From Spirosoma sp. SC4-14 (GTDB lineage: Bacteria; Bacteroidota; Bacteroidia; Cytophagales; Spirosomataceae), in NCBI RefSeq assembly GCF_037201965.1, contig NZ_CP147518.1:1177001-1241000 (forward strand): a DNA stretch of 64,000 bases, given 5' to 3'. This document shows, piece by piece, positions 45,573 through 55,229 of the stretch. Position 1 is the first letter of the stretch, and each line of letters starts with the position of its first letter. The position numbers and the translations under genes are program-made. The notes beneath the pieces are model-generated. The model saw only the letters and a program-made list of their open reading frames with translations. It was not told the DNA's origin and ran no database searches.

Positions 45573-46898
45573 CTAGCTCACCACCACATCCTGCTTGGTA
45601 GCATCCCAGGTTACGCGTTTGCCTGTGTGCAGCGCCATTGTAGCCATGATGTTTGCCACCGAGTGATTGAAACCAACCCGGGCAGGAGCATTCGGTTCTT
45701 TACGGCTACGCACACACTCCATCCAGTTGAGCATATGGTATGAGGTCATTGGGTCGCCACCGGTATTGGCCGATGTTTCGATTTTTGCGGCTTCGCCAAG
45801 CGACATGGAGGGAAGCAGATTCGCTTTCATGCCCATGTCTTTCGCATATTTTTCTTCCAGGCCACCTTCGGGCGAAATCTTGTTGGTGTCAAGATTGATC
45901 ATACCGCCGTTTGAGTAGTAGTATTCTTTTACGCCACCGGCTTCGTTGTTCATCCGGGATGAATACAATACCTGGAAACCTTTCGATTTATCGTTGTCCG
46001 GGCCGTAGTCGAATACCGCCGTGAACGTATCAGCATTAGTACGACCATCTTTCCAGCTATAAATACCGCCGTTGGCAACTACCGAACGAGGGTGATCCAG
46101 ACCGCTGAACCAGTGAACCGTGTCGATCTGGTGCGACATCCACTGACCCGGAATACCCGACGAGTAGGGGTAGAACAACCGGAACTCAAGGTATTTGCGT
46201 GGGTCCCAGGCTGTTTTGGGGCGGTTGAGCTGGTAACGATCCCAGTCGGTGTCTTCTTTCCGAATTTCGGATACGAGTTTAGCCCGACGCCAGCGACCGG
46301 GTTGGTTTACGTTCCAGGTCATTTCAACCATCGTAATATCGCCAAATTTACCCGACTTGATGAAATCGTTGGCCGAGTGATAGTTTGGAGCCGAACGACG
46401 CTGTGAGCCAATCTGAACAATTTTCTTGGAGCTTTCCACCGCTTTCAGTGCCTTTCGGGCATCGTCGAGTGCTTCGGCAAACGGTTTTTCGCAGTATACA
46501 TCGTGGCCCGACTCAACGGCAGCCGCGCAGTGAAGCGCGTGCTGGAAATCGGCCGTAGAAATAATTACCGCATCAACATCTTTGCGCTCGAAGAGTTCGT
46601 CGTTATTACGGGCTTTAAAAAACGAACTATCGTTCCAGCCTTTGCCTTTCAGGTATTGCTCGGCTTCGTCGCGACGGCGATTCCAGATGTCGGATACACC
46701 CACAAAAGCAAAGTTCTGGGCTTTGGCATGTTCAGCAAAAGCTGGAGCCAGCGACTGACGAAAGCGATCCGAAAAGCCAACAATACCAACCCGAACGCGC
46801 TCATTTGAACCAATGATCCGGGCGTAACTACTGGCCGAAAAGCTCATGCCAAGCCCGGCAAGCGCTGATTTCTTTATAAACTCACGACGATTTTCCAT
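45573..46898 (-). CDS. Gfo/Idh/MocA-family oxidoreductase with Tat signal
   Basis: The 441-residue protein has a twin-arginine signal (NRREFIKKSALAGLGMSFS), then a Rossmann fold (VRVGIVGFSD) and the family motif CEKPFAE with the catalytic Lys. The Tat signal implies folding with bound NAD(P) before export, as in glucose-fructose oxidoreductase and NAD-dependent glycosidase-like proteins. It is the last gene of SusC/D locus 2, after an epimerase-like and a DUF1080 gene, fitting a sugar C3-dehydrogenase in a 3-keto-glycoside route (inference). Confidence 0.88.
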   Translation of the reverse strand: MENRREFIKKSALAGLGMSFSASSYARIIGSNERVRVGIVGFSDRFRQSLAPAFAEHAKAQNFAFVGVSDIWNRRRDEAEQYLKGKGWNDSSFFKARNNDELFERKDVDAVIISTADFQHALHCAAAVESGHDVYCEKPFAEALDDARKALKAVESSKKIVQIGSQRRSAPNYHSANDFIKSGKFGDITMVEMTWNVNQPGRWRRAKLVSEIRKEDTDWDRYQLNRPKTAWDPRKYLEFRLFYPYSSGIPGQWMSHQIDTVHWFSGLDHPRSVVANGGIYSWKDGRTNADTFTAVFDYGPDNDKSKGFQVLYSSRMNNEAGGVKEYYYSNGGMINLDTNKISPEGGLEEKYAKDMGMKANLLPSMSLGEAAKIETSANTGGDPMTSYHMLNWMECVRSRKEPNAPARVGFNHSVANIMATMALHTGKRVTWDATKQDVVVS

Positions 46899-46989
46899 AT
46901 AATTCAGGGCGTTAGAGGTTAACTAGTAGATGATAAGTTAGGGCTACTTTATTGTCTCAAACAGCAGGATACCGACAATAAACAGCCGC

Positions 46990-47733
46990 TCAGAGTTCTT
47001 TGATTTTTATATTCCGAAAAGACACTTTGTTGCCATGATCCTGCAACAGAATATGCCCTTTGGGGGCTTCGCCAAATCGACCATTGGCATTATAGGATGG
47101 CGCTTTATATTTACTCATGGCCACCAATTCGCGGAAATGATCGCTGCCACGTTCGTATTCTACCACTTTGGTTCCGTTCAGCCAGTGCTCAACGTGTTTT
47201 CCTTTCGAGACAATACGCCCCGTATTCCACTCGCCAATTGGGTTTGCTTTTTTGTTTTTTGCTGGAATCAGGTCATAGAGCGAGCCAACCGTACGGTTGC
47301 CATCGCGTCCCATTTTCGCATCCGGATGCTTATCGTCGTCCAGAACCTGGTATTCGAGTCCATAAGCTGAACCTTTCGGTTTTGGTGTTTGCTCGACCAC
47401 AAAATATTTAAGCCCACTGTTGGCTCCTTCGGTGAGTCTGAAATCGAACACCAGGTCAAAATCACTGTATTCGCCAGTCGTAACTATATCGCCAAAACTT
47501 TCCGACTCCGATCCGTTTGATTGTTGAATCGTCAGCATCCCGTCGGAAACATCCCAGCCTTTTGCGGGAAATTTATCTTTGTAGGCACCCCGCCATCCGT
47601 TCGAAGTTTTACCGTCGAACAACAGTTTCCAGCCTTCTTTTTTCTCCTTCGCCGTCAGGGTGTTTGGCGCTTGTGGTTTTTCTGCTGCCAGTAAGGCCGT
47701 TAGAATCAGACCCGCCAGAATGAGTTGTTTCAT
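46990..47733 (-). CDS. DUF1080 (3-keto-disaccharide hydrolase-like) protein
   Basis: The 247-residue protein has an N-terminal signal segment and the DUF1080 jelly-roll pattern: [62 protein letters not shown] and [22 protein letters not shown]. Members cleave glycosides after the sugar has been oxidised at C3. It lies between the epimerase-like and oxidoreductase genes on the same strand, which supports that pathway. Natural substrate unknown. Confidence 0.88.
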   Translation of the reverse strand: MKQLILAGLILTALLAAEKPQAPNTLTAKEKKEGWKLLFDGKTSNGWRGAYKDKFPAKGWDVSDGMLTIQQSNGSESESFGDIVTTGEYSDFDLVFDFRLTEGANSGLKYFVVEQTPKPKGSAYGLEYQVLDDDKHPDAKMGRDGNRTVGSLYDLIPAKNKKANPIGEWNTGRIVSKGKHVEHWLNGTKVVEYERGSDHFRELVAMSKYKAPSYNANGRFGEAPKGHILLQDHGNKVSFRNIKIKEL

Positions 47734-47743
47734 AGGGAAATTG

Positions 47744-47806
47744 TTGACTTGTTGAGTTGTTAACTATGACGCGTTAATTCAATTATTCAGCAACTCAACA
47801 AGTCAA
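47744..47806. terminator. 16-bp perfect inverted repeat inside the sugar cluster
   Basis: The arms are at 47744-47759 and 47791-47806, between the epimerase-like gene and the DUF1080 gene. There is no T-run, so it may be a partial terminator or an mRNA-stabilising hairpin. Confidence 0.45.
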
Positions 47807-47810
47807 TCAT

Positions 47811-48743
47811 TTAAATTGGAAAGTTGAGCGTTTTCGTGATGTAATCTTTGCTGATTTGGGCGCATTGAGCGGCTGTTTTGTCCTTTTCGGGAACGCCATC
47901 TAGCTCGATAATGCCCCAGCCTTTAAATTTGATGTCGTCCAGTGCTTTGAATACCGCCGGAACATTAACATTTCCCCGGCCAAGCTCTACAAATTTGTAG
48001 GCTTTCGGATCGTTCGGTTTATCGGGCAGTGGCGACATGGTGTCTTTAAGGTGCAGGGCATACAGAATGTCTTTGTATTGCTTCACAGCTTTTTCAGGTT
48101 CGCCACCCCCCTGTTTGTAGTGAGCAATGTCTAGTTCGAGCTTCACATACTTCGGATTCATGGCCTGTACAATCACATCGACTTCTTCGGGCGTTTCGCC
48201 GAGCTGGTGCATGTGGTTATGGTAAGCAGCCTGAATACCCATAGCGGCTGTTTGCTTGCCAATTTCGTTCATAACGGCGGCCAGCCGTTTCAATTCCTCC
48301 GTTGTTGGCAGGCGATCTTTGGGACGGGCCGAGTTGGTGAGCTGAATGGCCGAGCCACCCAGTGCTTTCACGAAGCTGGCGTGCGCTACGTGAGTATCGA
48401 TAGTGCTCTGTTCTTTGGCCGGATCGATATCAACGTTACCGCTCGAAAACATAGCCAGCTTCAGATGATGCTGGTCGAGCAGTGCTTTCAGTTCCGAGGG
48501 CTTGGCTTTGTAGGGACCAAATGTGTTAGCCCGAAGCTGAATACCTTTATAGCCGAGTGCCGAAATATCTTCAATGGCTTTGGCATCGTTGCCACCCCAG
48601 GTAATGGCTGAGTAGGCGATTTTTAGCCCTGATTTTTTAACGAATTCGGGTTGGGCAACTAACCGGCCAAGGCCCGTAGTAAGGGCCAGTGTCGATAGCC
48701 CGGCTGTAGTAAGAAATTGCCGCCTGTTTACCGTCTCCTGCAT
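47811..48743 (-). CDS. TIM-barrel sugar epimerase/isomerase-like protein with Tat signal
   Basis: The 310-residue protein carries a Tat-type signal (NRRQFLTTAGLSTLALTTGLG) and an AP-endonuclease-2/xylose-isomerase TIM barrel: YKGIQLRANTFGP, AAYHNHMHQLG, VKLELDIAHYKQGGG and WGIIELDG. Glu, His and Asp metal ligands are in those segments. It lies between susD and the DUF1080 gene. In 3-keto-sugar clusters such barrels isomerise or hydrolyse keto-sugars. Exported location fits periplasmic action. Confidence 0.85.
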   Translation of the reverse strand: MQETVNRRQFLTTAGLSTLALTTGLGRLVAQPEFVKKSGLKIAYSAITWGGNDAKAIEDISALGYKGIQLRANTFGPYKAKPSELKALLDQHHLKLAMFSSGNVDIDPAKEQSTIDTHVAHASFVKALGGSAIQLTNSARPKDRLPTTEELKRLAAVMNEIGKQTAAMGIQAAYHNHMHQLGETPEEVDVIVQAMNPKYVKLELDIAHYKQGGGEPEKAVKQYKDILYALHLKDTMSPLPDKPNDPKAYKFVELGRGNVNVPAVFKALDDIKFKGWGIIELDGVPEKDKTAAQCAQISKDYITKTLNFPI

Positions 48744-48860
48744 GATTGAAAAGTGGAAGGATCAGCGTAGACCGAACGTCGGAATTACTGACGATGAGAT
48801 GAATCGTTTTCCTTAGTAGATACTGAAATAAGCGAAAATGGACTATGTTCTACTTGAAAT

Positions 48861-48919
48861 AACGATTGAAGGAATGAATAAATGAAAACATATTATCATT
48901 ATTCATTCCTTCAATCGTT
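48861..48919. terminator. 20-bp perfect inverted repeat between susD and the epimerase-like gene
   Basis: The arms are at 48861-48880 and 48900-48919, directly after the susD stop. It may reduce read-through, so SusCD would be expressed more than the enzymes. Confidence 0.5.
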
Positions 48920-48925
48920 TAGGAA

Positions 48926-50623
48926 TTAGAAACCAGGGTTTTGAGCAAAACCTGCGCTACCATCAGCCGCTTTCTCGGTCCGGTCAATCTGCGTTTGCGG
49001 AATTGGCCGGAGGTTATGCGTTTCTTTTACGTTGGCAGCGCCGTCGGGATTATAGAGTTTAACCCGTTCGACCAGGTTACCCCAGCGTTTGAGGTCGAAC
49101 CACCGCATTTGCTCACCGGCCAGTTCGCGGGCGCGTTCCTGCATAATCATTTCCATATCCAACTGATCGGCTGTGATTTCCATGGCAGCCTCTTTCCCTG
49201 GCCATGCAGCCCGACGACGTACCATGTTGATAGCAGCGGTTGCTTCGGTTGTTTTGCCAAGTTTGAACTGTGCTTCGGCCAGAATCAGGTAGGTTTCGGC
49301 CAGACGGAAGGCCAGATAATCGCGGCTACCTGCTTCGTAGGTTTTGTCGGGACGAAGCGGATCCAGAAATTTTTGCAGGGTTGGGAACAGAGCCGCTGTA
49401 TAAGCGCTGGGCACCAATACCTGATACGGCTTGGCAGCCCGTTGAGCCATCGTCCATTCTACACCAGGAATATAAATTGTGGTGTCGCCAGTTTTAAAGG
49501 TAACGGTCGATTTTGAATTGTCGAAAGCCGTATTGAACGTACCAGGGTTGTTGCAGAGCCAGGTATCCTTGAACGTCTTTTTATAACGTGAATCGTTGAC
49601 ACGGTCTTTAAAGACAGTGGCCAACAGATAGTCGGTTGGACGAAGCCGCTTGAAAGGGCGGTCGTTCACAATATCCCGAACCATACCAGCCTGTACGTCA
49701 TACTGCATACCAAAATACAAATGAAGCTTATTGCCTTCACCATTGATGGTATTGACAGAGTTGATATTAGTCAGTGGGTCAGATGTATACTGAACCGCAA
49801 AGATCACTTCATCGCTGATTTCGCCGGCACCCTGGGCAAATACGCTCGCAAAGTCGGGTAACAGTTTGAAGCCATAGTTTGCAATTACGCTTTGGGCATA
49901 CGTTGCGGCTTTCGAATAATCGTCGGCGGCTTTTGCTGAGGAGGTCGCTTTGGTCAGATACACACGCGCCAGCAAATGTTCAGCAGCCGCTTTAGTTGCC
50001 CGGCCATAGTCCGAGGATCTGATTTTGTTATCCAGGTCAGGAATAGCCGCTTCCAGATCCGATATAATTGCAGCATACATCTCCGCTTCCGTTGCCCGGC
50101 TGGTTTTCTTGGTTGGCCCGAGTGTTTCCGTCAGACGCAGATCTACACCACCCCATTGCTGGGTCAGAATAAAGTAGTAATGAGCTCGAAGGAACTTCAT
50201 CTCTGCTACGCGTAATTTTTTAGTAGCGTCGGAAACGGAAGCAGCAGGAGCGCGCTCGATCACGGCATTACAGGTATTGATCGCTTTGTATAGCTCTTCC
50301 CAGACCTGCTGGAGAATATCGACGAAGCTATTCATCTGGGTATCATAGAAATGAAACCCTTTGTAGCTTCCGTCGGCACCAACCCGGTAGATGTCCGTAC
50401 CATATTCGGTCATGGTTAGCCCCCGCTCGGTTCCGTAGAAGGTGCGCAGCGACGAATAGGCCGCTTTGCTGGCATCTTCAAACCCTTTCGGTGTATTGAT
50501 GTAATCGTTGCCAATGGCCGAGATTACAGTTTCATCCAGTACATTCTTGCAGGCTTGGCCACTCAGCAGGAGGGCCGTAAGTGCCAGAACACGGAATGAT
50601 TTATGTGAAAATCCTGATTTCAT
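48926..50623 (-). CDS. SusD/RagB-family substrate-binding lipoprotein
   Basis: The 565-residue protein has a signal peptide with lipobox SGQAC and KNVLDE, then the RagB/SusD TPR-like core (FLRAHYYFILTQQWGGVDLRLTE) and the family C-terminus (RARELAGEQMRWFDLKRWGNLVERV, ETHNLRPIPQTQID). This full-length classical type pairs with the SusC 51 bp upstream and delivers a glycan to it. With the enzymes downstream, a disaccharide or glycoside substrate is likely. Confidence 0.95.
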   Translation of the reverse strand: MKSGFSHKSFRVLALTALLLSGQACKNVLDETVISAIGNDYINTPKGFEDASKAAYSSLRTFYGTERGLTMTEYGTDIYRVGADGSYKGFHFYDTQMNSFVDILQQVWEELYKAINTCNAVIERAPAASVSDATKKLRVAEMKFLRAHYYFILTQQWGGVDLRLTETLGPTKKTSRATEAEMYAAIISDLEAAIPDLDNKIRSSDYGRATKAAAEHLLARVYLTKATSSAKAADDYSKAATYAQSVIANYGFKLLPDFASVFAQGAGEISDEVIFAVQYTSDPLTNINSVNTINGEGNKLHLYFGMQYDVQAGMVRDIVNDRPFKRLRPTDYLLATVFKDRVNDSRYKKTFKDTWLCNNPGTFNTAFDNSKSTVTFKTGDTTIYIPGVEWTMAQRAAKPYQVLVPSAYTAALFPTLQKFLDPLRPDKTYEAGSRDYLAFRLAETYLILAEAQFKLGKTTEATAAINMVRRRAAWPGKEAAMEITADQLDMEMIMQERARELAGEQMRWFDLKRWGNLVERVKLYNPDGAANVKETHNLRPIPQTQIDRTEKAADGSAGFAQNPGF

Positions 50624-50674
50624 GTTGGTAAAATCTATGAATGTTTATAAACACAAATGACGAAACAACTGCGT

Positions 50675-53600
50675 TTAGAATTTGACATTTAAACCGAAGG
50701 TTGTTACCCGTGTAGCGGGCGTAACACCGTTGCTGACCGTACCATTGCTGGTTTCAGGATCGACACCGTTATACTTCGACCGATAGGTAGAGAAGATGAA
50801 CGGCTGCTGAATGCTGGAGAAAATACGGAGCGATTGCATTCTGAGCTTTTGGGCGATTTTTTGTGGGAATGTGTAACCGAAGTTGATATTCCGCACCTTC
50901 ACAAATGAACCATCGAAGTAGATGATGGCCGTGTTATAGACCGGGAACTCCTGGCTTGAGTTAGGCCGGGGGAATTCGTTGGTTGGGTTGTTAGGGGTCC
51001 AGTAATCGACTTTGATTTGTTCGTAACGTCCGGCCAGGGCGTTGTTGTTTTGGTGGAATCCGCTCAGGATGGTCTGGCCAACCCTGGCGTAGATAAAGAA
51101 GTTGAAATCAAAGCCTTTATAGCTGAACCGGTTTGTGATACCACCACTCCAGGTTGGGATATCGGAGCCCAGGAATACGCGGTCATCAGCCGTAATTTTG
51201 CCATCGCCGTTGGTGTCCTGTACTTTAATCTGGCCAACCGCACTTTGATAAGACTTGGCGGCATCAGCTTCGCTGGTTTGCCAGATTCCCGCTTTCTTAT
51301 AGTCATAGAATTCGGTCAGTGGCTTACCAATAAAGCGTTTGTTCCCTACATCGTCAATAGGGCCATTAAATAGGGAGATAATGGCTTCTGAGTTTTTAGA
51401 GAACACGATATCCGATGTCCATTTAAAGCCACCTTTCGTATTCACGTTCACGGTAGAGATACTGACTTCTACCCCTTTGTTCTGCGTTTCGCCAATATTC
51501 CGGGTCACTGAGTTGAAACCAATGGATGTAGGCAACAGGTCGGACAGCAGCAGATCGGTTGTGCGGGTTTTGTACAATTCGATAGCACCCGTTACCCGAC
51601 CTCTCCAAAGGCTGAAATCAACCCCAATGTTCGTTGTGGTAGAGGTTTCCCAGCGCAAATCGGGATTACCAATAGTGCTTGGCCGATACCCATAAGCGGC
51701 TGTGTTACCATAGGCATATACCGTGCGATCCAGTAATCCCTGCGTCTGGTAGGGAGCTACGCCCTGGTTACCCACCGATCCGCGGCTGGCCCGCAATTTC
51801 AGCAGATCAACCCAGGTCGAACCCTTCATAAAATCTTCGTTGCTGATATTCCAGCCCAGAGCAATACCGGGGAAGTTACCGTATTTTGTATTTTCACCAA
51901 ACCGGCTCGAACCATCCCGACGGATAGTCGCCGTTACCAGGTATTTGTCTTTGTAGTCATAGTTGATACGACCCATGAACGAGTTAATTGTCCATTGGAT
52001 CAGGTTGCTGCTTACGCCTAATACCGAACTGGCATTACCCAGGTTGTAAAACTGCTGTGTTTCTGCCGGAACGCCCTGTACGTTGATTCCATAGGCTTCA
52101 TAATTATCGCGCTGAATAGATTGCAGGCCTGTAATACCGAAATTGTGGTCGCCAAACTTCTTATTATAAGTGACCACGTTCTCTAACGTATAGTTGAAGC
52201 CAAAGTTATTTGAGCTTGAGGCTTGTGGATCACCCCCTTTGCGGGCATTCGTTAGGGAGCCAATGAAGCGTCCATAGCGGTTGATTGTAAAGTCAGGACC
52301 GAAATTAACCCGATATTTTAAGCCATCAATAATCTTTACTTCCGCGTAGATGCTGTTGAAAATCCGGTATTTCTTCGTTTGTTCCACCTGAGCACCCGGT
52401 ACAACTTCGGCGAGTGGGTTGGTAAGTAACGCATCGTTGGTTGGCGAGAAAATCAGATTTCCATTGTCGTCATAAGGTCTGCCGAGTGGATTTTGCTGAA
52501 GCGTAAAGTTGTAAGGATTCAGGTTTTCACCATTGCGCAGGCTATACATCATATAGGAAGCAATCCCTACTTTGAGGGCTTTATTGATCTGGTGATCGAC
52601 ATTGGCCCGTAGCGAATAGCGCGTGAAATCCAGCCCCGGCATGATTCCTTTGTCCACAAAGTAGCCTGCCGAAATGTAGAACTGCGTTTTTTCATTACCG
52701 CCCTGTATACCCAGCGAGTGATTCTGCTGAAAACCCTGTTTTAGAATTAGTGACTGCCAGTCAGTATTTCGGTTGGCAGCAATACCGGCTGCCACGGCTG
52801 GGTCGCCACCTAATACCGCTACTTTCGAATCGGCATAGGCATCGGCCACGCCCGTTGGAACGGGATTACCGTTTACATCTTTATAGTTACCTGTGGCCCG
52901 ATAGGCTTCCCGGACAAACTCGGCAAATTCAGGACCACTAAACAGGTGAATTTTGTCCAGAGCGTCTGTAACCCCGGCATAACTATCGTAGCTAATGGTT
53001 GTCTTGCCTGTTGGATTACCTCGTTTGGTTGTCACGAGCACCACGCCATTGGCACCTCTGGCACCATAGATGGCTGTTGCGGTAGCATCTTTGAGGATTT
53101 CCATCGAACCAACGTCATTCGGGTTAATATCTTCATAGCCAGCCGAAAGAGGAATTCCATCAACTACATAAAGAGGATCGTTACCCGCATTGAACGAACG
53201 ACGGCCCCGAATCCGAATGGTTGGTACGGAACCTGGCCGACTACCTGACTGCGCCACGTCTACCCCGGCAACCCGGCCCTGCATAGCTTGTCCGATGTTG
53301 GTGATGGGTTGTTCCGTGATTTGCTTGGGCGTAACCGATGAGATAGCACCCGTTGTCTGACTCTTTTTCTGAGAACCATAACCTACAACCACCACTTCGT
53401 TCAGCGCACGGGTGTCGGTCAATAGGGTGAGATCAATAACTGTTTTGCTCCCAACGGGAACCTCCTGAGAGGTGAACCCAACGGCCGAAAATACCAGCAC
53501 AGCCCGGCTGTTGGGTACATTGATCCGATACTCACCGTCGGCATTGGTGGTTGTACCACGGGTTGTTCCTTTTACCGTCACGCTGACCCCTGGTAACGAG

Positions 53601-53794
53601 TTATTATCGTCGCCAGAAATCACTTTTCCAGTGATTGTAAGCTCCTGCGTAGGATTTTCTTTGGCAATCCGATTCACGGGTGGAGCACTGAAGGCGGGCT
53701 GGCTCACTACGGTTAGTGCCGTCAGACCGAGTAGAGGCAACCATAGGCGTCGTTGGTACTTCCGCCCAGGAAGAGAAGTAATAGTGTTGTGCAT
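50675..53794 (-). CDS. SusC/RagA-like TonB-dependent outer-membrane transporter
   Basis: The 1039-residue protein has an N-terminal signal (cleavage near AFSAP), a carboxypeptidase-D-like domain (ITGKVISGDDNNSLPGVSV), a TonB box (LNEVVVVGYG), a plug domain (YVVDGIPLSAGYEDINPNDVGSMEILKDATATAIYGARGANGV) and a barrel ending in TTFGLNVKF. It shows the full classical SusC pattern. A FecR-like gene lies 71 bp upstream on the same strand, suggesting anti-sigma signalling, although this protein lacks an obvious N-terminal secretin/TonB signalling domain. Confidence 0.95.
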   Translation of the reverse strand: MHNTITSLPGRKYQRRLWLPLLGLTALTVVSQPAFSAPPVNRIAKENPTQELTITGKVISGDDNNSLPGVSVTVKGTTRGTTTNADGEYRINVPNSRAVLVFSAVGFTSQEVPVGSKTVIDLTLLTDTRALNEVVVVGYGSQKKSQTTGAISSVTPKQITEQPITNIGQAMQGRVAGVDVAQSGSRPGSVPTIRIRGRRSFNAGNDPLYVVDGIPLSAGYEDINPNDVGSMEILKDATATAIYGARGANGVVLVTTKRGNPTGKTTISYDSYAGVTDALDKIHLFSGPEFAEFVREAYRATGNYKDVNGNPVPTGVADAYADSKVAVLGGDPAVAAGIAANRNTDWQSLILKQGFQQNHSLGIQGGNEKTQFYISAGYFVDKGIMPGLDFTRYSLRANVDHQINKALKVGIASYMMYSLRNGENLNPYNFTLQQNPLGRPYDDNGNLIFSPTNDALLTNPLAEVVPGAQVEQTKKYRIFNSIYAEVKIIDGLKYRVNFGPDFTINRYGRFIGSLTNARKGGDPQASSSNNFGFNYTLENVVTYNKKFGDHNFGITGLQSIQRDNYEAYGINVQGVPAETQQFYNLGNASSVLGVSSNLIQWTINSFMGRINYDYKDKYLVTATIRRDGSSRFGENTKYGNFPGIALGWNISNEDFMKGSTWVDLLKLRASRGSVGNQGVAPYQTQGLLDRTVYAYGNTAAYGYRPSTIGNPDLRWETSTTTNIGVDFSLWRGRVTGAIELYKTRTTDLLLSDLLPTSIGFNSVTRNIGETQNKGVEVSISTVNVNTKGGFKWTSDIVFSKNSEAIISLFNGPIDDVGNKRFIGKPLTEFYDYKKAGIWQTSEADAAKSYQSAVGQIKVQDTNGDGKITADDRVFLGSDIPTWSGGITNRFSYKGFDFNFFIYARVGQTILSGFHQNNNALAGRYEQIKVDYWTPNNPTNEFPRPNSSQEFPVYNTAIIYFDGSFVKVRNINFGYTFPQKIAQKLRMQSLRIFSSIQQPFIFSTYRSKYNGVDPETSNGTVSNGVTPATRVTTFGLNVKF

Positions 53795-53865
53795 CAGGTT
53801 AAAGAATTAAGGGTTTAGAAATAAAAGGCACTCTAAAATGCATTCGGAAGTAACGGTGAGTTGAG

Positions 53866-54696
53866 TTAGGGTATGGCCTGTATTGATCCGGCAGCTACTT
53901 CCACTGCATCGCCAGGCTTGAGCCTTATGGGCTTCTGTTTGTTGAGTAGTAAATTGACCTTTCCTGAGGTCAGCGCAACTCGGGTACATTCTGGCCGTTG
54001 CTGAACCTGAAAGGTTGTTCCTACAGCTTCAACAGTCAGGTCGGGAGTATGTACGCGAAACAGGCGGGCAGAGGTGGTGTCGTTTCGATGAAGCACCGCA
54101 AAATCGGCCTCGCCCTCCAGCCAGACTGCCCGGGGGGTTTCGTCGGATAATTGACCCGTAAAACCCCGACGGTCATAACGTAGCTGGCTATTGGCATGAA
54201 GTCGTACTATTGAACCATCCGGTAAATTAATTGTCCGAGGTTGCCCTGCGGTTGTTTTAATTGTTTTAATGGATTGATCGGGCCCATACTGAATCCAGAG
54301 AGCCCAGCCAATCAGTAACACCACTCCCAGCATTGCTGCTACCGTTCGCAAAAAATACCACCAGCCTATTACGGCTCGTACGTCGGGTTGCAGTGGGCGG
54401 AGATCCTCCATGGTCTGGAGTGATTCACGAATTCGCCCCCATACAGATGATACCTCATCTGTTGTTAACGATGGGCTGTTGGACATTGAGGCCGTCAGCA
54501 CCAATTCTCGGGCAATCTCAATCGTATCAGTACATTCCGGATTGTGAAAAAGCCAATTTTGCCAATACGCCGTCACCTCTTCGTCGTTAGGGTGTTGCAC
54601 CCAGCGAACGAACAGATCGTCGAGCGCAAACTCCTCGACGGTGTAGGCTGAATATGGCTTGTGAGACACGGAATGACACTGATTTTTGTAGGCCAA
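53866..54696 (-). CDS. FecR-family anti-sigma factor
   Basis: The 276-residue protein has the FecR layout: an N-terminal cytoplasmic part (YTVEEFALDDLFVRWV, YWQNWLFHNPECTD), one membrane helix (about residues 112-132, FLRTVAAMLGVVLLIGWALWI) and a periplasmic FecR domain (AGQPRTINLPDGSIVRLHANSQLRYD, VWLEGEADFAV, VEAVGTTFQV, LTSGKVNLL). No ATG fits: the frame is open from 54720, and TTG 54696 or GTG 54669 are the best starts. FecR binds an ECF sigma factor, but none is adjacent, so the partner must be elsewhere or lost. Confidence 0.88.
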   Translation of the reverse strand: MAYKNQCHSVSHKPYSAYTVEEFALDDLFVRWVQHPNDEEVTAYWQNWLFHNPECTDTIEIARELVLTASMSNSPSLTTDEVSSVWGRIRESLQTMEDLRPLQPDVRAVIGWWYFLRTVAAMLGVVLLIGWALWIQYGPDQSIKTIKTTAGQPRTINLPDGSIVRLHANSQLRYDRRGFTGQLSDETPRAVWLEGEADFAVLHRNDTTSARLFRVHTPDLTVEAVGTTFQVQQRPECTRVALTSGKVNLLLNKQKPIRLKPGDAVEVAAGSIQAIP

Positions 54697-55229
54697 AGCA
54701 TCTTGGATAAGGATTTCTACTTATTCTAGACTAATTATCGTGTGAAAAGAATAGTTTGTGGATTATTCAAAGACAAGCTACGATTATTAGTGCCTGTTTT
54801 TTATAGGCACACTGTCGTAAGTGTCTGAATTTAGCTTAACATAAAGAAGAAATAATCAGACTTTTTTTATGCAATCGTTCTCGGGAACGTTCCCAGATCC
54901 AATTATTAATAAATTTTATAAATTACATGATGTTTGGCTTAAGCAATTCATAAGCCTATAAATAGCTTAAATAGGCCATATTATAGGTTATTGAAAATTG
55001 GATTTATTCTTGAATTGATGTAAATACAATAATGGATTTTCAAGGCTTTGGCAAGTAAAGTACTTAGTACTTCCTTTTCGCGCTGATGACCCGCTTTACG
55101 GGTTATAAATCAGGCAGATACTACTGGTGAAATGCTCCGGACAAACGCGGTTCGCTTTCTATTTTGATACCGTATAAGCAGAATATAGCAACTATCATAG
55201 ACCTTATAGGTTATCGTTTTATTAGCACT
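54697..55229. promoter_or_regulatory. Long non-coding region with operator-like palindrome
   Basis: There is no gene in about 530 bp. GGGAACGTTCCC (54883-54894) is a perfect palindrome overlapping CGTTC-N4-GAACG (54877-54890), the form of a LacI-type operator. It lies about 190 bp before FecR, so it may control the FecR/SusCD operon. The rest is AT-rich. Confidence 0.5.
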
